A stretch of DNA of 64,000 bases from Pseudomonas sp. MYb327 (GCF_040438925.1 NZ_CP159258.1:3672001-3736000); one strand, 5' to 3'; shown: positions 1-8,860, numbered from the stretch's first letter. Numbers and translations are program-made. The notes: generated by a model from the letters alone, not told the origin.

Positions 1-717
1 GCCATTGCGCTTGATGCGGCTGGTGCCGACCAGGTGCTTGGGCAACTCACCGACGCGCAGTTCCGGACCGTAGGAGCAATAGCGCAGTTTCGAATGCGCC
101 AGGTACAGGTAATTGCGGCGCTCCATGACATGGTCGGAGAACTCGTTACCCAGTGCATAACCGACGCGATACGGCTGGCCGTCGTCGCCGATCACGTAGA
201 GCCCGGTCAGCTCCGGCTCTTCACCGGCGTCTTCGGCAAACGGCGGCACTGGGAAGTCGGCGCCTGGACGCACGACGATGCTGCCGTCGCCCTTGTAGAA
301 CCATTCCGGTTGCGCACCAATCTGCCCCGCCGCAGGTTTGCCACCCTCCAAACCCCATTTGAAGATGCGCATGGTGTCGGTCATGGCGGTTTCGACGGCG
401 CCTTGCTGCTGGTGCATTTTGTCCCGCGCCGAGGCACTGCCCAGATGCGTCAGGCCGGTGCCGCTGATCAGGCAATGGGCCGGGTCTTCGTGGTCCAGCG
501 GTGGCAGGACTCTGCCCTGCTGCAACAGCTGCGCATAATCCGGGCCGGGCTCGGTGCCGCGCAAGGCGACTTCTTCGTGCAGGCTGCGTTTGCCACGAAT
601 TGCCGCGAGTGCCAGCTCACGGGTGGTGCGAGTGCCCTGGAGCACTTGGACCTGTGCCCCGTCGACAAGCCCGACCTGGCGTTCACCAGCAGTGTTTTCG
701 AATTGAATCAGGCGCAT
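1..717 (-). CDS. AraD1/GguC-type FAH-fold protein, C-terminus cut off
   Basis: 239 residues are visible and the gene runs off the left edge. The start is the ATG at 717, with GGAGG just upstream. The protein begins MRLIQFENTAGERQVG and carries ISGTGLTHLGSAS and KMHQQQGAVETAMTD, which I recognise from the AraD1 (GguC) group of the fumarylacetoacetate-hydrolase fold. Members act on 2-keto-3-deoxy sugar acids such as 2-keto-3-deoxy-L-arabonate, or have no assigned activity. It lies 52 bases downstream of the dehydratase-like gene on the same strand, so a role on that enzyme's 2-keto-3-deoxy product fits. Metal-ligand residues of the fold probably lie mostly in the visible part, but I did not place them individually. 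Family is fairly sure; substrate is unknown. Confidence 0.8.
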   Translation of the reverse strand, partial: MRLIQFENTAGERQVGLVDGAQVQVLQGTRTTRELALAAIRGKRSLHEEVALRGTEPGPDYAQLLQQGRVLPPLDHEDPAHCLISGTGLTHLGSASARDKMHQQQGAVETAMTDTMRIFKWGLEGGKPAAGQIGAQPEWFYKGDGSIVVRPGADFPVPPFAEDAGEEPELTGLYVIGDDGQPYRVGYALGNEFSDHVMERRNYLYLAHSKLRYCSYGPELRVGELPKHLVGTSRIKRNG

Positions 718-741
718 GTCGGCCTCCGGAAAGTCATGGAC

Positions 742-763
742 GGCGCCGCCGTTTTGCGGCGCC
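742..763. other. Intercistronic perfect hairpin
   Basis: Arms GGCGCCGC (742-749) and GCGGCGCC (756-763) are perfect, with a 6-base loop. It lies between the stop of the dehydratase-like gene and the start of the AraD1-type gene. No U-run follows, so it looks more like an mRNA-stabilising or processing stem than a terminator. Confidence 0.6.
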
Positions 764-769
764 TCAAGG

Positions 770-1945
770 TCACTCGATGATGTTGAAGTCGCTCAAGTAT
801 TCATCGGAGATTTCCAGGCCCAGGCCCGGCTTGTTGTCGTCGAGCTGGATGTAGCCATTGACCGGTTGCGGCTCACCCTTGAACACGTAGTAGAAGAGTT
901 CGTTGCCGACTTCGACGTCGAACACCGGGAAGAACTCGGCCATCGGCGAGGCGGTGGTAGACATGGTCAGGTGATAGTTGTGCATCTGCCCGGCGTGCGG
1001 AATCACCGGCACCGACCAGGCCTCCGCCATCGCGTTGATCTTGCGCGCCGCAGTGATGCCGCCGACGCGGTTGGTGTCGTACTGGATCACGTCGACGGCG
1101 CGGCGTTCCAGCAGGTCTTTGAAGCCATAGGAAGTGAATTCGTGCTCGCCGCCGGAGATCGGCATGATCCCCATTTTCTTCAGCTCGATGTAGCCCTCGA
1201 TGTCGTCGGCGATCACCGGCTCTTCGAGCCAGCGCGGTTCGAATTCGGCCAGTTTCGGCAACATGCGACGGGCGTATTCCAGGGTCCAGCCCATGTAGCA
1301 TTCGAGCATGATGTCGACGTCAGGGCCGGCCAGGTTACGCAGGGCGCGCACTTGTTCGATGTTCTTGCGCATGCCTGCCGGGCCGTCTTTCGGGCCGTAG
1401 CCGAAACGCATTTTCAGCGCAGTGAAGCCTTGATTCAGATAACCCTGGGCTTCTTCGAGGAACAGGTCGAGGTTGTCGTTGGCGTAGAGCTTGGAGGCGT
1501 AGGTCCAGATCTTTTCCTTGGTGCGGCCGCCGAGCAGTTTGAACACAGGCTTGTTCACCGCTTTGCCCATGATGTCCCAGATCGCAATGTCGATCGCCGA
1601 AATCGCCGCCATGCCGATGCCTTTGCGGCCCCAGGCGTGGCTCTGGCGGTACATTTTCTGCCAGATGTATTCGTTGTCGAACGGGTCTTCGCCGATCGCG
1701 ATCGGTGCCAGGTAGGTGTCGATGATTTCCTTGGCTACACGCGGCGCCAGGGCGCAGTTACCGATGCCGACGAGGCCAGTGTCGGTCTCGACTTCCACCA
1801 CCAGCCAGCCGTGGAATCGGAACGAGCCCATGGCGTCGCCGCGTTCGAACAGGATGTCGCTGGCGTTGGTGCAGAAGTGCGCTTGAGGTGGAACCACTTT
1901 GCCTTTCCACTCGAATACGCGGGTACGGATCGCTTTGATTTTCAT
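770..1945 (-). CDS. Enolase-superfamily sugar acid dehydratase (L-rhamnonate dehydratase-like)
   Basis: 391 residues from the ATG at 1945, chosen because AAGGAA lies just upstream and the family begins with [13 protein letters not shown] sequence. An upstream in-frame start would add only an atypical leader. The mandelate racemase/muconate lactonizing layout is visible: capping domain, then the barrel with [21 protein letters not shown] and WLEEPV, then [11 protein letters not shown] and [12 protein letters not shown]. The acidic residues in LECYMG, EEP and GGEH are the expected metal ligands and the His in PHAG the probable base. The C-terminal [14 protein letters not shown] and NKPGLGLEI segments resemble L-rhamnonate dehydratase. 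Expected reaction: dehydration of an aldonic acid to a 2-keto-3-deoxy acid. The true substrate cannot be read from sequence. Confidence 0.85.
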   Translation of the reverse strand: MKIKAIRTRVFEWKGKVVPPQAHFCTNASDILFERGDAMGSFRFHGWLVVEVETDTGLVGIGNCALAPRVAKEIIDTYLAPIAIGEDPFDNEYIWQKMYRQSHAWGRKGIGMAAISAIDIAIWDIMGKAVNKPVFKLLGGRTKEKIWTYASKLYANDNLDLFLEEAQGYLNQGFTALKMRFGYGPKDGPAGMRKNIEQVRALRNLAGPDVDIMLECYMGWTLEYARRMLPKLAEFEPRWLEEPVIADDIEGYIELKKMGIMPISGGEHEFTSYGFKDLLERRAVDVIQYDTNRVGGITAARKINAMAEAWSVPVIPHAGQMHNYHLTMSTTASPMAEFFPVFDVEVGNELFYYVFKGEPQPVNGYIQLDDNKPGLGLEISDEYLSDFNIIE

Positions 1946-2089
1946 GAATACAGTTTCCTTGCGCTGCCGGCTTCTTGTCATTGTTGTGTCGCTGCGCGGA
2001 GCCGCTCCGGTGACCGGTTCCAGGCATTCGATGGAGCGACTTTAGCCAGCGCCAAGGGGCGGCGGATAATCACTTATGCGTATCCGCCG

Positions 2090-2105
2090 ATAACCTGGGG
2101 TGATA
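2090..2105 (+). promoter_or_regulatory. Putative LysR operator, copy A
   Basis: The sequence reads ATAACC-N7-ATA and contains TAACC-N7-A, a T-N11-A LysR box. It lies about 145 bases upstream of the dehydratase-like gene and matches copies at 4420-4435 and 4550-4565. The rest of the 1946-2259 gap holds a REP pair and no gene. Confidence 0.45.
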
Positions 2106-2153
2106 GGAAAAAGCAGTTATCAGGTAGATCGAGTTATCGGGCATTACATAAAA

Positions 2154-2245
2154 CTGTAGGAGCTGGCTTGCCAGCGATAGCGGCCCGACAGTCACTTCAA
2201 AGGTGTCTGTCAGGCCCTCATCGCTGGCAAGCCAGCTCCTACAGG
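2154..2245. repeat. REP doublet (REPIN-like), GGCTTGCCAGCG family
   Basis: Two inverted copies: CTGTAGGAGCTGGCTTGCC... and its reverse complement, with about 40 bases between. This family is scattered through fluorescent pseudomonad genomes and also occurs here at 8861, 15284, 20185 and 28689. It sits between the dehydratase-like and PdxA-like genes. Confidence 0.9.
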
Positions 2246-2259
2246 GGTATTGCGTTGTG

Positions 2260-3264
2260 TCAGTAGCTGTTGCCACCCATTCGGCAGGCAATTTCGAATG
2301 CCTGGCGCGTTGCTCCGACGTTGGCCTTGCCCTGCCCCGCGATATCGAACGCGGTGCCGTGGGCCGGCGTAGTGATAGGGATCGGCAAGCCGCCCTGCAC
2401 CGTGACGCCTCGGGAGAAGCCCATCAACTTGATCGCGATCTGCCCTTGGTCGTGATACATGGTGACGACGGCGTCAAAGGCACTGGCATCGCCCTGGACC
2501 TTGAGGAAAATCGTGTCCCCCGGATACGGCCCTTCTGCCGCGATCCCCAGCGCCTGCGCCTTACGCACGGCCGGGCCGATGATGTCCAGTTCTTCGCGGC
2601 CGAACGAGCCGTTGTCGCCATTGTGCGGGTTGAGTCCGCACACACCGATGCGCGGCTTTTCCAGACCATTGCGCTTGAGCGCGGTGTCGATCAGTTGAAT
2701 CGCTTCCACCACTCGCTGCTCACTGAGCAGACCCGACACCTCGGACAAGGCCACATGAGAGGTCACCCGCGACGTCCAGAGATTGTCGAGCACGTTGAAT
2801 TCGCAGAATGGCCCATGGAAATCCAGCAGCTCGGCGAACCAGTGCAGCTCATCGTTGTGGGCCATGCCGGCCATGTGCAGCGAGGTCTTGTTCAGCGGTC
2901 CGAACAGAATCGCATCGGTGGTCCCGGCCTCGGTCAGGCGTAGCGCCACTTCCAGCGTATCGAGGCTGTAGCGACCACCGATCACACTGGCCTCGCTGCG
3001 CGGAAATTCACCGACGGTGTCGCCGCGGAAATCGTAGAACAGCGGCGTGTCATCCGTGAATGACAGCTGCTCCAGCGACTCCACCCGACGGTATGGAAAC
3101 TCCACCCCCGCGATGCGCATGCCGCGCCGCATTTCCGCCTCGTCGGCAATCAAAATCACATTGGCTTGGCTGCGCACTTCAGGCTCGGCGAGCAAGCGTG
3201 CGATCAGTTCCGGGCCGATGCCCGCCGGGTCACCCAGGACCATCGCGATGGTTGTCTTGTTCAT
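2260..3264 (-). CDS. PdxA-family (PdxA2-like) dehydrogenase
   Basis: 334 residues. The start MNKTTIAMVLGDPAGIGPEL has the GDPAGIGPE signature of 4-hydroxythreonine-4-phosphate dehydrogenases. FGPLNKTSLHMAG, CGLNPHNGDNG, MYHDQGQIAIKL and the final TPAHGTAFDIAG carry the metal-binding His/Asp residues of the fold. Family members oxidise an alcohol next to a carboxylate using NAD and a divalent metal. Besides vitamin B6 synthesis, relatives work on tetronate phosphates (PdxA2) and on the terephthalate cis-diol (TphB). Its ATG overlaps the stop of the amidohydrolase gene (ATGA), so the two are translationally coupled in a catabolic cluster. A catabolic role is therefore more likely than B6 synthesis. 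No DUF1537 kinase gene is visible here, which argues against the known threonate route. Confidence 0.85.
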   Translation of the reverse strand: MNKTTIAMVLGDPAGIGPELIARLLAEPEVRSQANVILIADEAEMRRGMRIAGVEFPYRRVESLEQLSFTDDTPLFYDFRGDTVGEFPRSEASVIGGRYSLDTLEVALRLTEAGTTDAILFGPLNKTSLHMAGMAHNDELHWFAELLDFHGPFCEFNVLDNLWTSRVTSHVALSEVSGLLSEQRVVEAIQLIDTALKRNGLEKPRIGVCGLNPHNGDNGSFGREELDIIGPAVRKAQALGIAAEGPYPGDTIFLKVQGDASAFDAVVTMYHDQGQIAIKLMGFSRGVTVQGGLPIPITTPAHGTAFDIAGQGKANVGATRQAFEIACRMGGNSY

Positions 3265-4217
3265 GCTTCACTCCTCAAGGATTCAGGCCGCGCCCGGTCA
3301 ATGGCGCAAGGTTCGCAGCGATAGATGCGCTGCGCGTTGCTGTAGAAGAGTCGCTCCTGATCGGCTGTTGGCAGATCGGCGACGATGGATTTGAAACCGC
3401 TGTAGATGTCATCGAACGAACCGCACAGGCTGTCTACTGGAAAGTTGCTGGCGAACATCGCGCGTTTGGTGCCGAACATGGCGATGATTTCGCGCACGAT
3501 CCAGGCGTTGTCGATGGCGCGCCACGTCCGGCCTGCCTGGCCGAGCCCGGAAATTTTCACCTGCACGTTCGGCCATTCCGCCAGCCGGGCCATTGCTGCG
3601 CGCCATCCGGCCAGACCTTCAGCACTGCGATCATTGGGCAACCCCGCGTGGTTGAGAATCAGGGTGATGCCGGGAAAGTCCCGGGCCAGGCGTTCGGCTT
3701 CGGGCAGGTTCCACCAGGGTGTCTGCAAATCGAAGTGCAGACCCAAACCTTCCAGCGCAGCGTAACTGCGTCGCCAATGCTCGTTGCTCATCAGGCTGCG
3801 CACACGGCCGAATTGCTGCGGCGACGTCGGCCCGCCGGGTTTGTGCCGAACACTGCGCACGCACTTGTAAGTGGCTTGCTCGTGAAGCACCGAGACGGCG
3901 TCCGGATGATCGAGCCAGGCTTGCGCGACGATCGCATTCGGTACGCCATAACGGGCGGCCAGTTGCTCGATGAAACGGGTTTCGCCAATCGGGTCTTGCG
4001 GGTTCCATTCGGTCTCGACGTACACCGTTTGCACCACCCGATGCTCGCCGGCATCGGCGAAATAATCCTCGGGAAAATAGCGGCGCTTGATCGAACTGTA
4101 GTCACCGTAGCGGAATGGAATATTGGCTTCGGGCGCCAGCCACGGATGGTCATTGATCGATGGGTCCCAGAAATGATGATGGGCATCGATGATCGGTCCA
4201 TTCCAGCGCTCACCCAT
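3261..4217 (-). CDS. COG3618-type amidohydrolase (lactonase-like)
   Basis: 318 residues from the ATG at 4217, preceded by GAGGTG. The N-terminal IIDAHHHFWDP is the metal-binding His-x-His of the amidohydrolase superfamily. LILNHAGLP and the late FASNFPVDSL supply the later His and Asp ligands. The order matches COG3618, which includes L-fuconolactonase and L-rhamnono-lactonase; relatives also open pyrone dicarboxylate rings. Role suggested here: opening a sugar-acid lactone before or after the PdxA-like oxidation. It overlaps the PdxA-like gene by ATGA and is the first gene of that operon, divergent from tctC. The 475-base gap 4218-4692 carries the operators listed separately and no other gene. 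Confidence 0.8.
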   Translation of the reverse strand: MGERWNGPIIDAHHHFWDPSINDHPWLAPEANIPFRYGDYSSIKRRYFPEDYFADAGEHRVVQTVYVETEWNPQDPIGETRFIEQLAARYGVPNAIVAQAWLDHPDAVSVLHEQATYKCVRSVRHKPGGPTSPQQFGRVRSLMSNEHWRRSYAALEGLGLHFDLQTPWWNLPEAERLARDFPGITLILNHAGLPNDRSAEGLAGWRAAMARLAEWPNVQVKISGLGQAGRTWRAIDNAWIVREIIAMFGTKRAMFASNFPVDSLCGSFDDIYSGFKSIVADLPTADQERLFYSNAQRIYRCEPCAIDRARPESLRSEA

Positions 4218-4388
4218 GACGCACCTCGTCGAGAGCCTTGACGATGGAAGCTTGCGGCGTTGCCGTGACTGCGGGCAGATGCAGAGATGCACTGGGACGA
4301 GCCATGGTGCCTACCTCGGTTTATTATTCTTGTGGATGGAGCACGTCACTTAATAGCGACATTTGTCAGCACTATCGAAGGCTCACTG

Positions 4389-4435
4389 ATAACCGTCTAA
4401 TCAAAACTTGAAATCAGGTGATAGCTTCGGGTTAT
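4389..4435. promoter_or_regulatory. Putative LysR operators, copies C and D
   Basis: On the minus strand, 4435-4420 reads ATAACC-CGAAGCT-ATC, matching the copies at 2090 and 4550. A weaker half copy, ATAACC at 4389-4394, lies 25 bases away on the plus strand. Both are in the divergent control region, about 185-220 bases upstream of the amidohydrolase start. Confidence 0.45.
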
Positions 4436-4549
4436 GGCACACACCGCTTTCAATGGGCTTTCAGCCTTTTCTTACTATTTCGACTTGTTTCGAAAAAAGC
4501 TCTAGCACAACACTCTGAGCCATATCCGTGGCTTTTCGGATTGAGAGCT

Positions 4550-4565
4550 ATAACCCCAGGCTATC
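4550..4565 (+). promoter_or_regulatory. Putative LysR operator, copy B
   Basis: ATAACC-CCAGGCT-ATC, with the T-N11-A spacing of a LysR box, centred about 135 bases upstream of the tctC start. It shares ATAACC-N7-AT with copies A and C. I see no convincing sigma-70 promoter between it and tctC. Confidence 0.5.
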
Positions 4566-4692
4566 GGTGTATGTATTGTTTTGACTAGACGCGGAGGCGG
4601 CGGCTTCCCACACTCAGTCCAAGGCTTGCGGCTTAACCGCTCAAACAAGTCGCTCATAACAATTACAAAAACACAGATACGAGGCCCTTCCC

Positions 4693-5709
4693 ATGCGAAA
4701 TGCATTCGTCCGTCGCACTTCCCGTCTGTTTCTTGGCTGCACGCTGATCGCCGCCGCAGCCCTTCCCGCTCTCGCTCAGGCCGCCTGGCAACCGGACAAG
4801 AATGTCGAAATCGTTGTCGCCGGTGGCCCCGGTGGCGGTACTGACCAACTCGGTCGCCTGATCCAGTCGATCATCACCACGCACAAGCTGCTCGACGTCA
4901 ATACCATCGTCCTCAACAAGGGCGGCGGCAACGGCGCCGAAGCGTTCCTCGACATGAAAATGAACAAGGGCGATGCCGAGAAACTGGTGATCGGCACCAA
5001 CAACATCTACCTGTTGCCGCTGGTGTCCAAGCTCGGCTACCAATGGCAGGAACTGACGCCGATCGCCGCCGTGGCCGAGGATGACTTCATTCTCTGGAGC
5101 TACAAGGATGCGCCATGGAAAGACGCAAAAGGCTTCTACGAAGCGGCCAAGGCCGACCCCTCGAAGCTGCGCATGGGCGGCAGCCAGTCCAAGGATGTCG
5201 ACCAGACCCTGACCCTGCTGCTGAACCAGACCAACAACAGCAAACTGGTGTACATCCCGTTCAAGAGCGGCAGCGAAGCCGCGACTCAATTGGCCGGCAA
5301 ACACATCGCCGCCAACGTCAACAACCCCAGCGAAAGCATCAGCCAATGGCGCGGCGACCAGGTCGAACCACTCTGCGTATTCAGTAAAGAACGCATGAGC
5401 TATACCGAAAAAGTCGCCGGCGATAAATCCTGGGCCGACGTCCCGACCTGCCATGAACAAGGCCTGGGCATTGATCAGTATCGCTTCCCGCGCACCGTGT
5501 TCATGCCCGGCGACATCAGCGCCGAGCAGCGTGCGTTCTATGTCGAGCTGATGCGCAAAGTCACGCAGACCGATGAGTTCAAGGCCTACGTGAAGCAAAA
5601 CGCTCTGGTGCCCACCTTCCTCGAAGGCGAACCGCTGACCGCCTACATCGAAAAAGACACCGCCCGCGTCACGCCGGTATTTAAAGAAGCCGGCTGGCTG
5701 AAAAACTGA
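4693..5709 (+). CDS. tctC: Tripartite tricarboxylate transporter substrate-binding protein (TctC/BugT family)
   Basis: 338 residues with a signal peptide: basic MRNAFVRRTSR, a hydrophobic stretch, and probable cleavage after ALAQA near residue 30. The mature start NVEIVVAGGPGGGTDQLGR is the ligand-binding loop of the Bug/TctC fold. It is a periplasmic binding protein for a carboxylate, delivering it to TctB/TctA encoded directly downstream. It is first in the tctCBA operon and divergent from the amidohydrolase operon, so the substrate is probably the sugar acid or hydroxy acid consumed by the neighbouring enzymes. The 53-base gap to tctB is short enough for one transcript. Family sure, ligand unknown. 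Confidence 0.9.
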   Translation: MRNAFVRRTSRLFLGCTLIAAAALPALAQAAWQPDKNVEIVVAGGPGGGTDQLGRLIQSIITTHKLLDVNTIVLNKGGGNGAEAFLDMKMNKGDAEKLVIGTNNIYLLPLVSKLGYQWQELTPIAAVAEDDFILWSYKDAPWKDAKGFYEAAKADPSKLRMGGSQSKDVDQTLTLLLNQTNNSKLVYIPFKSGSEAATQLAGKHIAANVNNPSESISQWRGDQVEPLCVFSKERMSYTEKVAGDKSWADVPTCHEQGLGIDQYRFPRTVFMPGDISAEQRAFYVELMRKVTQTDEFKAYVKQNALVPTFLEGEPLTAYIEKDTARVTPVFKEAGWLKN

Positions 5710-5762
5710 GGTTGTCACGGCCGCTCGCCTGCGGGCGGCCGTCATCTGCTGGAGGTGTCTTC

Positions 5763-6296
5763 ATGTCCCATTCTTCGGATTCACCCGCGCTGGTCGGCAC
5801 CCGTTGGGTCGAACTCGGCCTGGCGGTCTTCACGGCGCTGATTGGCGTGGTGGTGATGTTCGGCAGTGTCGAACAAGGTATCGGCTGGGGCGATGCCGGC
5901 CCCGAGCCGGGTTACTTCCCCTTCTACATCGGCCTGATGTTGAGCGCCGCCAGCGTCGCCAACGGCGTGCTGACCGTGGTGCGCTGGCACGCGCTGAGCA
6001 TTTCGTTCGTCAGCCGCAGTGCGTTCAAGCAAGTGCTGTCGGTGTTTATCCCGATTGCGCTGTTCGTCGGTGCCATGCCACTCACCGGCATCTACGTCGC
6101 ATCGGCGTGCTTCATCGCCTGGTTCATGTGGCGTGACAAGGTCCGCGCCAAGCCGTACGGCAAATTAATGATCGGCACGGTATCCCTCGGCGCGGTACTT
6201 GCCAGCTACCTGATTTTCGCGCTGTGGTTCAAGGTCCCGCTGGATGCCGGTCCGATGGGCGACTGGATTGCCCTGGCCGGGAGACATTTCAAATGA
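5763..6296 (+). CDS. tctB: Tripartite tricarboxylate transporter small membrane subunit (TctB)
   Basis: 177 residues from the ATG at 5763, preceded by TGGAGG; earlier in-frame starts lack a ribosome site. Four hydrophobic segments (about residues 14-34, 47-67, 86-110, 130-155) and EPGYFPFYIGLMLS near residue 43 are typical of TctB. It is the small inner-membrane partner of TctA in a sodium- or proton-coupled carboxylate importer. Its stop overlaps the tctA start by ATGA, indicating coupled translation. Confidence 0.88.
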   Translation: MSHSSDSPALVGTRWVELGLAVFTALIGVVVMFGSVEQGIGWGDAGPEPGYFPFYIGLMLSAASVANGVLTVVRWHALSISFVSRSAFKQVLSVFIPIALFVGAMPLTGIYVASACFIAWFMWRDKVRAKPYGKLMIGTVSLGAVLASYLIFALWFKVPLDAGPMGDWIALAGRHFK

Positions 6297-7822
6297 GCGA
6301 ATTCGATTCCCTGTTGCAAGGCATGAACCTGATCCTGACCCCGGGCCACATCGGCCTGATGGTGATCGGCGTGCTGCTGGGCATTCTGGTCGGCGTACTG
6401 CCCGGCCTTGGCGCCCCCAACGGCGTAGCGCTGTTGCTGCCGCTGACGTTCACCATGTCGCCGGTGTCGGCGATCATTCTGCTGTCGTGCATGTATTGGG
6501 GCGCGCTGTTTGGCGGCTCGATCACCTCGATCCTGTTCAACATCCCCGGTGAGCCCTCATCGGTGGCAACGACCTTTGACGGCTACCCGATGGCGCGCGA
6601 AGGTCGCGCCGCCGAAGCCCTGACCGCTGCGTTCAGTTCGGCACTGCTCGGCGCGTTGGCCGGGGTGTTGTTGCTGACCTTCCTCTCGACAAAAATTGCC
6701 GCGTTCGCCATGTCGTTCAGTTCGCCGGAGTTTTTCGCGGTGTACCTGTTGGCGTTCTGCACCTTCATCGGCATGAGCAAGAATCCGCCACTGAAAACCG
6801 TGGTGGCGATGATGATCGGTTTCGCCATGGCGGCGGTCGGCATGGACACCGTGTCCGGCAACCTGCGCCTGACCTTTGACCAGCCGATCCTGATGACCGG
6901 CATCAGCTTCGAAGTGGCGGTGATTGGTCTGTTCGGTATCGGCGAAATTCTCTGCACCGTGGAGGAAGGCCTGGTGTTCCGTGGCGAACATGCGCGCATC
7001 ACGCCGATGGTGATCCTGCGCACCTGGGCCAAGTTGCCGCGTTACTGGTGGACGATTGTGCGCAGCACCCTGGTCGGTTGCTGGATGGGCATTACGCCGG
7101 GCGGGCCGACCGCCGCGTCGTTCATGAGCTACAGCCTGGCGAGACGTTTTTCGAAGAACCGCGACAACTTCGGCAAAGGCGAACTGGAAGGCGTAATCGC
7201 CCCGGAAACTGCCGACCACGCCGCTGGCACCAGCGCCCTGCTGCCGATGCTGACCCTGGGCATTCCCGGTTCGGCCACCGCAGCCGTAATGCTCGGCGGT
7301 TTGATGATCTGGGGCTTGCACCCCGGCCCGACGCTGTTCGTCGAGCAGCATGATTTTGTCTGGGGCCTGATCGCCAGCATGTACCTTGGCAACGTGGTGA
7401 GTCTGATCGTGGTGTTGGCCACCGTGCCGCTGTTCGCCTCGATCCTGCGCATTCCGTTCTCGATCATCGCGCCGATCATCATCATGGTCTGCGCCATCGG
7501 TGCCTACTCGGTGCACAACTCGTTCTTCGACGTGGTGCTGATGCTGGGCTTCGGCGCGCTGGGTTATCTGTTCAAGAAACTCGGTTATCCGATTGCGCCA
7601 CTGGTATTGGCTGCTGTGCTGGGCGACAAGGCTGAAGATGCGTTCCGTCAGTCGATGCTGTTCTCCGACGGACACCTGGGGATCTTCTGGTCCAACCCAT
7701 TGGTGGGCAGCCTGACCACCGCAGCGCTACTGATGCTGTTCTGGCCGCTGATTTCCAAGGCCCTGGCGACCCTGATGGGCCTGCGCAAACCTCAGGTCGC
7801 CAAGCCTAAATCGGTGCTGTGA
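6293..7822 (+). CDS. tctA: Tripartite tricarboxylate transporter large membrane subunit (TctA)
   Basis: 509 residues, with the ATG at 6293 overlapping the tctB stop. It has about twelve hydrophobic segments and the two family repeats: GVLPGLGAPNGVALLLPLTF near residue 35, and the later GITPGGPTAASFMSY and TLGIPGSATAAVMLGG regions. It is the permease of the importer served by the TctC upstream. This is the first of two complete TTT systems in the window (the other is at 57981-60991); the two TctA proteins are clearly related but not near-identical by eye. Confidence 0.92.
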   Translation: MSEFDSLLQGMNLILTPGHIGLMVIGVLLGILVGVLPGLGAPNGVALLLPLTFTMSPVSAIILLSCMYWGALFGGSITSILFNIPGEPSSVATTFDGYPMAREGRAAEALTAAFSSALLGALAGVLLLTFLSTKIAAFAMSFSSPEFFAVYLLAFCTFIGMSKNPPLKTVVAMMIGFAMAAVGMDTVSGNLRLTFDQPILMTGISFEVAVIGLFGIGEILCTVEEGLVFRGEHARITPMVILRTWAKLPRYWWTIVRSTLVGCWMGITPGGPTAASFMSYSLARRFSKNRDNFGKGELEGVIAPETADHAAGTSALLPMLTLGIPGSATAAVMLGGLMIWGLHPGPTLFVEQHDFVWGLIASMYLGNVVSLIVVLATVPLFASILRIPFSIIAPIIIMVCAIGAYSVHNSFFDVVLMLGFGALGYLFKKLGYPIAPLVLAAVLGDKAEDAFRQSMLFSDGHLGIFWSNPLVGSLTTAALLMLFWPLISKALATLMGLRKPQVAKPKSVL

Positions 7823-7891
7823 CACAGCAATGCTGGCAACGCCTGGCATTTGTTGTCAGGCTTGCCGCAGTCCCTTTTGCGAGCACGGCCC

Positions 7892-8833
7892 ATGTCCCGA
7901 ATTCCTGATGCTAACGTGATCCACAGTCGACTGCGTCTGCGCCAATTGCGGCTGATGCTGGCGCTTCAGGAATTCGGTTCATTGCGCCGCGCCGCCGACC
8001 ACATCGGCATGACTCAGCCAGCCGCCACCAAAATGCTGCACGAAGCCGAGGATTTGCTCGGTGTCGAGCTCTTCGAACGCCTGCCTCGCGGCATGCGCTC
8101 TACCCCGTTCGGGGAAACCGTCATTTACTACGCACGCATGGTCTTCGCCGAACTCAGTGGCATGCGCGAAGAACTGGTGGCGCTTCAATCGGGCAACCTC
8201 GGCCGAGTCGCCGTCGGAGCCATCCCGGCACTGGCCTCAGGGCTGTTGACCCGCACCATCGCGACCTTGAAGCAAAGCCATCCACGCTTGTCCATGAGCA
8301 TCCAGGTCGATACCAGCGACGTGCTGGTGCAAGCGCTATTGCAGGATCAACTGGACATTGTGCTGGGGCGGATTCCACCCGGTGCACGGGCCGAAGAACT
8401 GCTTTTCGACAGCCTTGGCGAAGAAGAACTGTGCGTGATTGCCGGTGCGCAAAATCCGTTGGCGCAGGAGAAGCAACTGGGTTGGGCCGAACTGCAGAAC
8501 ATGACCTGGGTCCTGCAACAGCAGCCAAGCCCGATGCGCGCGATCATCAATCAGGTGTTCCACAATGCGCGGGTCGACATTCCCAACAGCATCGTCGAAA
8601 CCACCTCGATCATGACCTTGCTCTCGTTGATTCAGCAGACCGACATGCTCGGTGTGACGCCGGTGTCGGTGGTCGAGGATTATCCCGGTCGTGATCTGCT
8701 GGCGGTGTTGCCGATCAAGTTCGAAGCACGACTGCCGCCGTACGGGCTGATCACCCGCCGCCATCGCATTCAATCCTCGGCGATGCAAGCGTTCATGAAC
8801 TCGGTGCGGGCCGAGCATGCACTAAGCAAATAA
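7892..8833 (+). CDS. LysR-type regulator of the sugar-acid/TTT cluster
   Basis: 313 residues from the ATG at 7892 (MSRIPDANVIHSRLRLRQL). The N-terminal winged helix-turn-helix is visible in RLMLALQEFGSLRRAADHIG and MTQPAATKMLHEAEDLLG, followed by the usual two-lobed effector domain with VGAIPALASGLL. It belongs to the group with GbpR-like regulators. It follows tctA by 69 bases in the same direction, so it may be partly co-transcribed. It is the natural candidate to bind the ATAACC-N7-AT boxes at 2090, 4420 and 4550. The inducer is presumably the imported acid or a pathway intermediate. Family certain; target assignment is inference. Confidence 0.88.
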   Translation: MSRIPDANVIHSRLRLRQLRLMLALQEFGSLRRAADHIGMTQPAATKMLHEAEDLLGVELFERLPRGMRSTPFGETVIYYARMVFAELSGMREELVALQSGNLGRVAVGAIPALASGLLTRTIATLKQSHPRLSMSIQVDTSDVLVQALLQDQLDIVLGRIPPGARAEELLFDSLGEEELCVIAGAQNPLAQEKQLGWAELQNMTWVLQQQPSPMRAIINQVFHNARVDIPNSIVETTSIMTLLSLIQQTDMLGVTPVSVVEDYPGRDLLAVLPIKFEARLPPYGLITRRHRIQSSAMQAFMNSVRAEHALSK

Positions 8834-8860
8834 AACGGTTCTTCCTGGATAGAGCAAAAC

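Noticed and set aside
716..2266. A long open frame on the plus strand
   Set aside because: It is antisense to the dehydratase-like gene, is rich in His/Asp/Val strings typical of reverse reading of GC-rich genes, and has no family signature.
2260..3264. Vitamin B6 biosynthesis gene pdxA
   Set aside because: It has the fold signature, but the overlap with an amidohydrolase and the catabolic setting make the PdxA2-like role more likely.
4420..4460. Sigma-54 promoter at TGGCAC in the tctC upstream region
   Set aside because: The GG-GC distance is 8, not 10, so the spacing is wrong.
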